Positions 54,800 to 62,973 of a DNA stretch of 64,000 nucleotides are shown here, piece by piece. Source of the DNA: Brevundimonas pondensis (lineage in GTDB: Bacteria > Pseudomonadota > Alphaproteobacteria > Caulobacterales > Caulobacteraceae); the NCBI RefSeq assembly GCF_017487345.1, contig NZ_CP062006.1, forward strand, positions 2,548,001-2,612,000. The letters run 5' to 3'. The notes under the pieces are model-generated. The model was given only the letters and a program-made list of their open reading frames with translations. It made no database searches and was not told the DNA's origin. The first letter of the stretch is position 1. Each line of letters starts with the position of its first letter. The translations under genes were made by a program, and so were the position numbers.

Positions 54800-56077
54800 A
54801 TGACCGCAGAACGCTCCATACGGTCCAGACCCAAGACCACGACCGCCCTGCCCGCTTTTCGTCCCGTGCAGCTCGCCACGCTCGTCGACGCCGTGCCAGG
54901 AGGAAATCGCTGGCTGCATGAGATGAAGTACGATGGCTACCGGCTGGAGGTCGTCGTCGGCGGAAGTCGCGCTCGAGCCTTTACGCGCTCCGGACTCGAC
55001 TGGTCGGAGAAGTTTTCGGGGATCGTCGACGCCGCTGCGTCCCTGAAGGTGGACTCCGCGGTGCTCGACGGCGAGGCTGTCGTGTTCGACGCCGAAGGGC
55101 GCTCCAGCTTCCAGACGTTGCAAGGCGCTCTGAAGGGCGAACCCGGCAAGATCGCCTATGTCGCTTTCGACCTTCTCGCGCTTAACGGGGAGGATTTGTC
55201 GTCGCGACCGTTGCTCGAGCGCAAGGCTCTTCTGCGCGACCTGCTTCCTAAGACGCCGGGACGGCTCCGTTACTCCGATCACATTCGGGGCAGCGGCGAA
55301 AAGCTGTTGAACAGCTTTTGCGCGAACGGCCTGGAGGGGGTGGTGTCCAAGCTGGCCGACAGCCGGTACGTCGGCGCGCGCTCGGCGGCTTGGGTGAAGA
55401 CCAAATGCATCCAGCGTCAGGAGTTCGTTGTGGTGGGATGGCTTCCCTCAGACAAATCGCGCGCCTTCCGCTCCTTGATCCTCGCCGTCAATGACAACGG
55501 CGCCCTCCGCTATGCAGGCAAGGTTGGCACGGGCTTCGATACGATGGAGCTGCAACGGCTCCTGGAGGTCATGAAACCGCTCGAACAGGACAATCCCACC
55601 GTCAAGGCGCCCCGCGCCGAGGTTCGGGACGCCCGCTGGCTCCGCCCCCGGCTGGTCGCGGAAATCGCCTTCACTGAAATGACCAATGAAGGCACGTTGC
55701 GTCACCCGAGCTATCTCGGCCTGCGCGATGACAAGAAGCCCGAAGCGGTCGTTGTCGAGAAGCCGGCGTTGGAGACGCCAGCGCCGGGTGGCGAGATTGT
55801 GCCGATCAGCAACGCTCACGTCGGCCTCCCCCCCTCCGTGACCGTCAGGATCATCCGGGCCGGACTGCCGATCCTGTTGTCACAGGTCGAACTCGGCCTC
55901 GGGCTGGCGATCATCGCGCCCAGCGCTCTTGCGCACGCCCGTCTGCCGGCCGGACTGACCCACCGGCCGCTCAGCGCCAAGGATGGCCTGAGCGTCAGCT
56001 TCGCCGCGGCCTGGTATCATCAGAACGACAACCCGGCGCTGCGCCGGTTCGTCAGTTCAGCCCGCGCCGCGCGCTGA
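54800..56077 (+). pseudogene. Chimeric ORF: LigD-type ATP-dependent DNA ligase fused to the tail of a LysR regulator
   Basis: 425 residues. The ligase part (1 to about 340) is complete: adenylated Lys43 in M-K-Y-D-G-Y-R-L, L-D-G-E-A-V-V-F-D, E-G-V-V-S-K and W-V-K-T-K, then an OB fold. Just where the polymerase domain of LigD should start (P-I-S-N-A-H-V, near base 55820), the sequence changes to a LysR-type C-terminus: V-E-L-G-L-G-L-A-I-I-A-P-S and D-N-P-A-L-R-R-F-V. A deletion is thus inferred to have removed the polymerase domain and most of a lysR gene. The ligase could still be active. No ku gene is seen. Confidence 0.8.
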
Positions 56078-56332
56078 CGTCGGATGAGCAAGCGCACCTG
56101 AAGACGATCGGCCGACCACCTGACGCGCCTTTGCTGTGATGAAGGATCTGTCGGCCGCCATGAAGCGGGACAGCATGGGGGCGATGAGTTGGGCGGCTGC
56201 GTAGGTTCTTTCCCCGTCGGCTGAAAGCACCTCGGCGTACAGGACCAGGTCACGGTGAACGTCCGCAGGCACTTCAATCGTCATCTTCACCGGAGTGTCG
56301 TCCTGCAGACCCGCCAGCTTGAGCGTGCTCAT
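56057..56332 (-). CDS. DUF2274 protein of conjugation modules
   Basis: 91 residues. L-Q-D-D-T-P-V-K-M-T-I-E-V-P-A-D-V-H-R-D and the M-L-S-R-F-M-A-A-D-R-S-F segment match DUF2274, a small protein encoded right after trbI in alphaproteobacterial conjugation clusters. Its end overlaps the LysR tail of the convergent chimeric ORF by 21 bases. Role unknown. Confidence 0.85.
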   Translation of the reverse strand: MSTLKLAGLQDDTPVKMTIEVPADVHRDLVLYAEVLSADGERTYAAAQLIAPMLSRFMAADRSFITAKARQVVGRSSSGALAHPTSARGAG

Positions 56333-56335
56333 GGA

Positions 56336-57427
56336 TCAATCTCCATAGGGTTGAAGGTTCAAGTCCTGGGTCAGGATGATGCGGAAAGCGAAACCCGGGC
56401 GGATGGTGATACGGGGCGGGATCGACAGGCCGCGTTCGACCAGACCTCGCCCCAGAGCGTCCATCCCTCGCCCTGTCCCGTCGCGGAGGGCGCGCGCCAC
56501 GCGGTCTGCATCATCCACGTCAACCGCCGCGCCGCTGACGGCGAGCAAGGTCGTCAGGGCCGCCGCCCTCAGTCGTTCGCCCCAGCGCTGGTCCGTGCGG
56601 TCCTCAAGGCCCGCATAGCCCCGTGCGTCAGACGCCGCCTCGTCCTCGAGGGCGATAGAGCGGCCGTTCGGCAGGATGATCCGGGTCCAGCGCACCGTAA
56701 GGCGAGTCTGCCCCTGGCTCACCTCCGAGGCATGCGACCCGATCAGCCGCGAGCCCTTGGGGATCAGAAGGTCCCGACCGGTCAGGGTGTCGTGCACATC
56801 CGCGGTGATCTGGCCAAGCACGGGTCCCTCCAGGTCGGACCGGATGCCCGTCACCAGGCTGGCCTCCAGGACCGATCCCGCCAGCAGGGTTGCGTCCGTC
56901 GCAGCGTCCGCCCTCCTGTCGACCTTGACCTCGGGCGGGCCGCCCGGCGAGCCCCGTGCGCTGTCAGAATTGATCGAGCCGTTCTGGATCAGAAGCAGAG
57001 GCGAGCCGCGCGCCGCTTCGGCTTCCACGCGGCGCCGCTCGCCCTCGGCGCGGCGCGCCTCTGCCCGATGCGCGTCGGGACCGGCAGATGCTGTCGCGCC
57101 CGGGCTCGCCTCGGCGGCGTTCCGTGCGTTCAGGACAGGCTTGCCCAGGTCGCCGGGCAGCGGCGGCCCCATTCGCGGCGCCGCGTAATCCCCAGGCAGG
57201 GCGCGCACAGCCTCGGGCGGGGGAGCCCTGGATGGAACGAGCTCCACTGACGGCGTTTCCTTTGAGGTCTTCACCAGGCCGAAACCCGCTGCGGTCGAGA
57301 CGGCCGCCACCAGGCCGGCGGCCCCCGCCATCGCCGCCTTGCGCGAAAGCCGAAGAGGTTTTGGCGGATCAGCCCTGAGCCTCATGGCCCTGACAGTCGG
57401 ATCGAGGTCGGCGGACGCGTCCTTCAT
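56336..57427 (-). CDS. trbI: Conjugal transfer protein TrbI (VirB10 family)
   Basis: 363 residues: a cytoplasmic N-terminus, one membrane helix (about 32-50), a Pro-rich linker and a C-terminal VirB10 beta-barrel region with L-L-I-P-K-G-S-R-L-I-G and W-T-R-I-I-L-P-N-G-R-S. TrbI spans both membranes and links to the TrbG channel. Its start overlaps trbG by four bases. Confidence 0.93.
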   Translation of the reverse strand: MKDASADLDPTVRAMRLRADPPKPLRLSRKAAMAGAAGLVAAVSTAAGFGLVKTSKETPSVELVPSRAPPPEAVRALPGDYAAPRMGPPLPGDLGKPVLNARNAAEASPGATASAGPDAHRAEARRAEGERRRVEAEAARGSPLLLIQNGSINSDSARGSPGGPPEVKVDRRADAATDATLLAGSVLEASLVTGIRSDLEGPVLGQITADVHDTLTGRDLLIPKGSRLIGSHASEVSQGQTRLTVRWTRIILPNGRSIALEDEAASDARGYAGLEDRTDQRWGERLRAAALTTLLAVSGAAVDVDDADRVARALRDGTGRGMDALGRGLVERGLSIPPRITIRPGFAFRIILTQDLNLQPYGD

Positions 57428-58293
57428 CGTCCGTCCCTCCTCTTTTCGATCGCCACGATCCGGGTTCGCCGGCCGGAAACAAGACGAAGCTCCGCCTTGT
57501 CGAACAGACGGTCGACGACGACCCGACGGCCGAGCACGCGGTAGTTCACCAGCGCCGCCTCGCCGTCGGCTTCGATGAGAAAGAGCGGCGGGAGGCTTGC
57601 CTGATCGATCGCGGCGTCGAACTCGAGAACGACCTGCCGACCGTCGTCAAACACCCGTACAGGTCGCCAGGCCAGTCGCGGGCCCGATACGCGATAGCCG
57701 AAGTCGAGGTCCTCCAGCCTCATCCGGGGCTCGGCGTCGCGCTCGGCCTGCCGCGTGGCCCGAGCCTCAAGGGCGACGAGGTCCTCAAGCGGATAACGCC
57801 AGGACACGCCGGCCATATAGGCGACGGGTCGAGCGTTGAGCTCTATATGATAGGTCCGCCGGTCGGTGTTGATGACGAGGTTGGTTTTCAGGTCACTGCG
57901 CGTGGGTTTGACCAGAATATGGGTCCGACGGGCGTCGCCGGCGCCGCTTTCCGTCTGGCCGATGATCCAGCGAACCGTGTCGCCGGCCGCCACCGGCCCC
58001 TGCCCCGCCAGGGCCTCTCCCGGCTGCAAGGCGATGTCGGTGACATGTCCGGGCGCGGCGTAGACCTGAAACAGCGCGCCCGCCTCATAGGCGTAGACCT
58101 GGGTCGCATTCAGGTAGTTCTCGCTGGACGGTTGCACACGCGCGGCGGCGTTGGCCGCGACGACGTCCGCTCCGGGAGACGAAACGCTTCTCCGCGCGGA
58201 CTGGAATGTCGACGCCTCTGTCATGCAGGGAACAGCAAGGCAGAGCGCGACCAGGGCCGCGGACGGCAGGTGAAGGCGGTAATCGTTGCACAT
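57424..58293 (-). CDS. trbG: Conjugal transfer protein TrbG (VirB9 family)
   Basis: 289 residues with a signal peptide (1 to about 27). Landmarks include V-Q-P-S-S-E-N-Y-L-N-A-T-Q-V-Y-A-Y, D-L-K-T-N-L-V-I-N-T-D-R-R and a C-terminal VirB9 domain with F-D-D-G-R-Q-V. It forms the outer-membrane complex with TrbI. The gene is intact, but the rest of the trb set (trbB to trbF) is not upstream, so the module is a remnant. Confidence 0.93.
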   Translation of the reverse strand: MCNDYRLHLPSAALVALCLAVPCMTEASTFQSARRSVSSPGADVVAANAAARVQPSSENYLNATQVYAYEAGALFQVYAAPGHVTDIALQPGEALAGQGPVAAGDTVRWIIGQTESGAGDARRTHILVKPTRSDLKTNLVINTDRRTYHIELNARPVAYMAGVSWRYPLEDLVALEARATRQAERDAEPRMRLEDLDFGYRVSGPRLAWRPVRVFDDGRQVVLEFDAAIDQASLPPLFLIEADGEAALVNYRVLGRRVVVDRLFDKAELRLVSGRRTRIVAIEKRRDGR

Positions 58294-58310
58294 GGTTCCG
58301 TCCCAACGCC

Positions 58311-58706
58311 TCAGGCGCCGGTCGGCTTCTTGTCGCCCGGCTTGTCAATGTACGGCCGGAAGGGGCCATCCCCTGTTCCGCGCCCTGACCGCGGCCCAGG
58401 CGGCCTTGACCGTGGCGGCGGCGGCCATGACCAGCAAGCATTGTGTGGGCACGGCGTCGGTCCGGCGGGATGTAGCGGCCCCTGCTCAATCGCCTCGAGC
58501 GAACAGGCCCATGCCCGCGTCCGCATGTCCTCAAGCGTCCCCAGTACCCTGGCGGCGACGCCGGGCGCGGACCGCTTCAGCGCCGCAATCAACCGGGCGA
58601 ACATGTTCGCCAGAACAGAATCCTGCCGAACGGCGGGTCCCTGGCGCCAGAGCGCGACCAGTTGGAGCACCTGCAGTTCGACCGAGGTCGGCGTCGCGTC
58701 GCTCAT
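58311..58706 (-). CDS. Uncertain ORF upstream of trbG, possibly a frame-broken remnant
   Basis: 131 codons from the ATG at 58706. The first 75 residues look protein-like (helical, V-L-Q-L-V-A-L-W, N-M-F-A-R-L-I-A-A-L); the C-terminal half is Pro/Arg-rich and looks like a wrong frame. Upstream, an open minus-strand frame from 58872 to the G run at about 58707-58712 also looks protein-like (D-L-K-E-R-D-R-A-L-E-Q-R) but has no start codon. One gene broken by frameshifts is a likely reading. It does not look like TrbF. Confidence 0.35.
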   Translation of the reverse strand: MSDATPTSVELQVLQLVALWRQGPAVRQDSVLANMFARLIAALKRSAPGVAARVLGTLEDMRTRAWACSLEAIEQGPLHPAGPTPCPHNACWSWPPPPRSRPPGPRSGRGTGDGPFRPYIDKPGDKKPTGA

Positions 58707-58739
58707 TGGGGGGCCCCACGAGCCGCAGGCCGGCGACAA

Positions 58740-59087
58740 GCCGGGCGATCAGATCGACCGTGGGCGGCGGGACATCAGGGCGCTCACGCTGTTCGAGCGC
58801 GCGATCCCGCTCTTTCAGATCGCGGGCGAACCCCTCCGCGGAATCAGGGCTTTCCTGTCCATTTCCATCTCCTCAAGCACCGACCCGAGGCGAATTCTAT
58901 ACGTGAACAACAACAGAACAAGCGTGTTGGAACGATTGATCACAGATCCCGTAGGACTGCGGACAAACCGCACCCCGCGACAAGGTTTCAAGACGACGGG
59001 GGACGCCGGGAACCGACTGACGCCCGGTTCGTTTGGAGGGCGCCAACGAGGAAAAATGGCGTGATTTCATACTATTGTATCGTAAAT
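58740..59087. other. Stretch without a supported gene
   Basis: Apart from the start-less open frame on the minus strand down to about 58707, no coding signal is convincing. The right part (58900-59087) is AT-richer and includes attctatacgtg and aaaaatggcgtgatttcatactattg, possible promoter-type sequence for the small gene at 59088. Confidence 0.5.
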
Positions 59088-59312
59088 ATGCCCGGCGTTC
59101 CGGCGCGGGAAATCCAGTTTCTGAACGCGTGTGACGACGCCGGTGCGGTGAGCGCCCTCGCCTCGGTCGCCGCGCAATGGGTCGGCTTCGACACTATCTG
59201 CCTTTATCACGGCGAGCGTTTCATCAAGGTGGTCAGCAATCCTGGACAGGGTTTCCCCCAGAACGCCCTGCCGCCATCCGCGCGTCCGATCATCCTGGAC
59301 AAGGCGGCCTGA
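59088..59312 (+). CDS. Small orphan protein (74 aa)
   Basis: 74 residues from the ATG at 59088. The core A-R-E-I-Q-F-L-N-A-C-D-D-A-G-A-V and F-D-T-I-C-L-Y-H-G-E-R-F-I has the beta-helix-beta pattern of short alphaproteobacterial proteins with a terminal W/Y-x-G-x-R motif, like the 60-residue gene at 41877. No ribosome site is clear. Its reading frame is the most protein-like here. Confidence 0.5.
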   Translation: MPGVPAREIQFLNACDDAGAVSALASVAAQWVGFDTICLYHGERFIKVVSNPGQGFPQNALPPSARPIILDKAA

Positions 59313-59573
59313 ATGCGCCCGTCGTCCTGCCAGGGCGGAGCGCCCGGCCCCGATCCGCTGCAATCACACGCCAACGGATGAGCGGCTCTGCGCCAGATGG
59401 AGGCTCGTCCGCCCCTCGCCAGGGCTCCCGTGCTCCATTATTCCATGTCCCTCGGAAATCGATGGGATGCGAGCTCCGGCAAAACCGCGTGATCGTCGTC
59501 GCGGGCCTCAGCCTGCGCCGCTTTCAGGAAAACCGCGCGCCCCAACGGGCGCGCGGTCCATCAGTCCGGAAAC

Positions 59574-61649
59574 CTATTCGGCTGCAAGGTCATGGACCTC
59601 GTCGAGCGAAGGCGGCGGTCCATCGCCATCACCTTCCTGCGCCGGTTCCTTCGCCAAGGTTTCGATGGTTCGCAGGACCGGGGGCAACCATCCTCTCCCT
59701 TCCAGAAGCCGCTCCGCCGCGTCGGCCATATCGCCCTTCTTGAAGCCGACGATCCGCCCGGCCTCTTCCGGGCCGACCGCCTCCGTCACGGCCTCCAACA
59801 CCCGCGCCTTGGGGACGCGCGCGAAGTAGCTGGCGGCGGTGGCCGACCATGTCCGCCTCATGTCCAGCCCGACCGCCGTCGCGAGAGTTTCGGCCTGAGC
59901 CCATGCGCCGGGTCGGCGGTCATGGGGATCGCGAACGGCGAGAAGGCCGACGCCCGCACAACAGGCCAGCAGGTCAAGCAACTTGTCGCGCCCCATGGGC
60001 GCCAGCACCGCCCATAGGTCCGCCGCCCGCTCCGGCAGCCGCGCGCCCCAAGCCTCGAGACGGTCAACCACGCGCCGACACGCGGGGCTGTCCCCGACGC
60101 CCGGCGCGAGCGGTTCCAGTCCCCCGACCGAGAGACGCAGTTGCAGGGGCGTGAAGTCGCCGCAGCCGGGATAGAAGACCTGCAGAGCCATGGCGTGAAC
60201 CACCGTCGCGAGGGCGGCGGCGACATCGGCTTGAACCGCATCTCTCAGGCCCATGGTCTTGTGGGCCGTCAGGTCGATCAGCAGGCGCTCAGAGAGGGGC
60301 GCCGGTTCCTCGTTCCGTTCGGCGCCGTCGCCTTTGGAACGCGGGTGGTCGCCCTCAAGATAGCCCGACGCGCCGTCACTCTCGCCTTCCTCGGCCTCCT
60401 CCTCCCAGGGCGGAGGGGGCACCGGCGCCGCATCCTCGGCCCGGACCAGACCGCGCTCGAAGCGGGCCAGGCCGTCATGGCCCAGCATGACCATGATCCC
60501 GGACCGCGCCTTGGCCTCCGGCGCATAGTCATAGTCCGGTCCATAGGCCTGCAAGGCCTTGTCGATGGCTTCGAGCCGGGCGTCGGTCTCCGACGGCAAG
60601 ACTTCGACCGCGTCGGCCTCGGAAATGAGCCGGTCATATTCCTCCGAGAGCGCCGCCATCTCCGCGACCTCCGCCTCGGACCGGACCACCACCACCGGAT
60701 AGACCCGCCCGAAGTCCGCCGCCTCCGAGAAGTCGGCGCAGACCCCGGCCCATTTCCAGCCCTCGCGCTGACGCGCCGCCTCGGCCAGCGCCGTCAGCTT
60801 CTCGCCGACCAGCCGGTCCAGCAGGATCGGGTCTTCCAGCCAACCTCCGCCGTCCTCGGTGAAGAGATCGCGCAGCACGACGCCGCCCTCGGCCTCATAG
60901 GCCTCAAGCCCCACGAAACCGACGCGCCGGTCGTCGGCGCGGACCTTGGCCTCGGTCATGGCGCGACGAATGGCGAAGACGGAGGGATAGGGTCCCATCT
61001 GCGCCATCACCTGACGCTGGCGGTCCTGATCCTCGCTGACGCAGAAGGCGGTCAGAATATCGAGGGTGATCGTCCCCTCGCGATAGGCGGTCATCAGTTC
61101 GGGCGCCGCCGCGCCCAGCCGCAGGCGCTGTCGCACCACCTGAGCCGACACCCCGAAACGCGCGCCGATCTCTTCCGGGCCGTAGCCCCTGTCTTCCGCC
61201 AGCCTGCGGAAGGCTTCGAACTGGTCGGCGGGATGCATGGCTTCGCGCGTGATGTTTTCATCAAGGCTGATTTCGTGGGCGTCGTTCTCGGTATCGACCG
61301 TGACCCTGACCGGATGGGTTCCCTTGATCGCCTTTCTCTTGGATAACAGCCGCAGAGCCTGCCGCCGTCCTTCCCCTATGGTGACGAGATAGTTGCCGGT
61401 CGCTTCGCCGTTCGCCGCGCGCTCGATCTCGACCACGGGCGGCTGCAACACCCCCTTGGCCCTAATCGACGCCGCCAGCGCCTCAATGGCCGCTTCGGAG
61501 TGTTTCACCTTCCGGGCGTTCCGGGGGGACGCCTTCAAACGGTTCAGCGGAACCACGATCTCCGCGCCATGGCCCGGCTCCTGATCCTCTCCGACAGCAG
61601 CGGCGCCAGCCGCCTCAAGGGCGAGGGCTTGGGTAGATTGAGCAGTCAT
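59574..61649 (-). CDS. Large ParB/RepB/Spo0J-family protein
   Basis: 691 residues from the ATG at 61649; the open frame upstream to 61775 is not protein-like. The ParB/Srx domain is at about 30-150 (L-K-A-S-P-R-N-A-R-K then G-E-G-R-R-Q-A-L-R-L-L and E-N-I-T-R-E-A-M-H-P), then a helix-turn-helix (G-A-R-F-G-V-S-A-Q-V-V-R-Q-R-L) and a long C-terminal part. Large ParB-like proteins of this size are typical of integrative elements and plasmids. A partner parA is not seen. Confidence 0.88.
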   Translation of the reverse strand: MTAQSTQALALEAAGAAAVGEDQEPGHGAEIVVPLNRLKASPRNARKVKHSEAAIEALAASIRAKGVLQPPVVEIERAANGEATGNYLVTIGEGRRQALRLLSKRKAIKGTHPVRVTVDTENDAHEISLDENITREAMHPADQFEAFRRLAEDRGYGPEEIGARFGVSAQVVRQRLRLGAAAPELMTAYREGTITLDILTAFCVSEDQDRQRQVMAQMGPYPSVFAIRRAMTEAKVRADDRRVGFVGLEAYEAEGGVVLRDLFTEDGGGWLEDPILLDRLVGEKLTALAEAARQREGWKWAGVCADFSEAADFGRVYPVVVVRSEAEVAEMAALSEEYDRLISEADAVEVLPSETDARLEAIDKALQAYGPDYDYAPEAKARSGIMVMLGHDGLARFERGLVRAEDAAPVPPPPWEEEAEEGESDGASGYLEGDHPRSKGDGAERNEEPAPLSERLLIDLTAHKTMGLRDAVQADVAAALATVVHAMALQVFYPGCGDFTPLQLRLSVGGLEPLAPGVGDSPACRRVVDRLEAWGARLPERAADLWAVLAPMGRDKLLDLLACCAGVGLLAVRDPHDRRPGAWAQAETLATAVGLDMRRTWSATAASYFARVPKARVLEAVTEAVGPEEAGRIVGFKKGDMADAAERLLEGRGWLPPVLRTIETLAKEPAQEGDGDGPPPSLDEVHDLAAE

Positions 61650-62147
61650 GTCTGCCTCCTTTGGGCAAGGGTTGCAGGCACGCGAGAGACGCGCCTGAAA
61701 CCCTGCCCGTCGGCGAGACCGGGGTAGCAAGGGCCAGGGCGGATCGGCCGGAGGGGGATCGCCCGGCCTGCACAAGCTTCCACCCCGTCCGGCGTGGGCC
61801 TTGTCGTCCGCGCGGAAGGCCGGGGAGACCGGCCCATTCGGCGGCTAAGCCGCGCACCCTGGCCAGCGCGAGGGCGGAGCCCTTCCATGTCCTTTTTCAA
61901 GTGTCTGGACGTGCGAAATCCCTCCACGCCACCGGCGGGAGATGAGCGGAGTGAGAGGTTCGTCAGGTTGGGGGCGGAGCGGCCCTGGCGACGGTCGATC
62001 CGTCTGTCATTCGCGGTTGAGTCCGCATGAACGCGTTTCGTCGCGGGCTGATTAGTTCAGGCGTCGACGCGTGGCCTGCCCGCGGGGGTCTAGAACGTCC
62101 CTGACCTTCCGCTTCTCCTCCCGGCATGACGGGCCAGGGCTCGGCGC
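61650..62147. other. Gap of about 500 bases upstream of the ParB-like gene
   Basis: No gene is convincing. A 47-codon plus frame from 61887 starts M-S-F-F-K-C-L-D-V but turns Arg-rich and has no ribosome site. The part next to parB (61650-61760) probably holds its promoter; no clear hexamers were recognised. Confidence 0.45.
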
Positions 62148-62340
62148 TCAGGGCGCCGCTGGCCTCACCTCTTGACCGATCGCCCAGATGAGGCCCGAGA
62201 GCTCACCAGCGATGGCGGCGATGAAGACGGTCGACCGTTTGCCGCTAGCGCTCACAAGACGATAGCGGTCGCAAAGGCGCACTTGGGCCTTGTACGCCAC
62301 GTCCCGCAACACCGTCAGCTGACGGGAGGTCTTTCCGATT
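62148..62340 (-). pseudogene. IS110-family transposase C-terminal remnant
   Basis: On the minus strand an open frame ends V-A-Y-K-A-Q-V-R-L-C-D-R-Y-R then A-I-A-G-E-L-S-G-L-I-W-A-I-G-Q-E-V, stop at 62148. The pattern A-x-K-A-Q-x-R-L-C and F-x-W-A-I-x-x-x-V is the C-terminus of IS110-type transposases. Only about 60 codons remain, with no start and no DEDD part, so it is a dead fragment. Confidence 0.7.
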
Positions 62341-62391
62341 AAAACTCGTGGCGGATAGCGATAGTCTCAGGCGGCGCACGCACACCGCCGT

Positions 62392-62889
62392 TCATTCCGT
62401 GATGGTTTCTTTGGCCGCGCGAACGACCGGCGTCAGCCAACGGACGCACTCGAGGGCCATGTAGAAGGTCTTCGATGCGAGTGCTGACATGGCATCGTTC
62501 CCCATGGTTTCTCCCCGGACCAGAAACTCTCGCGAGCTGACCCGTTCGCACCAGCCATCCTCGACCAACCTATGCATATGTCGTCTGACCGTCTCGTACG
62601 GCAGCCCGAGGGAGCTTGATACGCTCAAGATTGAAACAGGACGCCTCAATTCATCGGGGAAGACGCCTTTCACGGCGTCGGCCCGCAGACAGTGATGATG
62701 GTTGAGATGGCTCACCGAAGCGCGCGCCGCGGCAAAGAAGACGAACATGCGCGTAAAGTCGTAGTCGAAAGGCTCGGCGCAAGCAGGTCCCAAGCGGAGC
62801 AAGGCGTCAAGCATCTGGCCGAAGGCGAAATTACGCAAGGCGTCGGCGGGCGGCGGATTATCGGACAACAAAACGGCAAGATCGGTCAT
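62392..62889 (-). CDS. Winged-helix DNA-binding regulator
   Basis: 165 residues from the ATG at 62889 (an ATG at 62940 is an alternative, 182 residues). A helix-turn-helix is visible at about 95-128: P-V-S-I-L-S-V-S-S-S-L-G-L-P-Y-E-T-V-R-R-H then L-V-E-D-G-W. No ligand domain is recognised. It is divergent from the AbgT-type transporter gene across about 80 bases, so it may control it. Confidence 0.7.
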   Translation of the reverse strand: MTDLAVLLSDNPPPADALRNFAFGQMLDALLRLGPACAEPFDYDFTRMFVFFAAARASVSHLNHHHCLRADAVKGVFPDELRRPVSILSVSSSLGLPYETVRRHMHRLVEDGWCERVSSREFLVRGETMGNDAMSALASKTFYMALECVRWLTPVVRAAKETITE

Positions 62890-62973
62890 GGCCGGCGTCC
62901 AGAGAAACGCGCACAAACCGCCCGACTCTCCCCGCGGCATGGTAACTGAGAGAATGAGAATCGGGACAATGTC

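Noticed and set aside
54684..54803. 39-codon frame before the ligase, start near 54684, overlapping its ATG
   Set aside because: It has a gaaaggag site, but the product is Arg/Pro-rich with no protein-like features; it could be a translation-coupling leader, but nothing supports it.
58311..58706. TrbF assignment for the ORF upstream of trbG
   Set aside because: No membrane helix and no VirB8-like fold motifs; the position alone is not enough.
57847..59064. 405-codon plus-strand frame across the trbG region
   Set aside because: It is the antisense shadow of trbG with low-complexity Arg/Gly-rich sequence and no ribosome site.
61887..62030. 47-codon frame starting M-S-F-F-K-C-L-D-V
   Set aside because: No ribosome site and mostly Arg-rich low-complexity sequence after residue 20.
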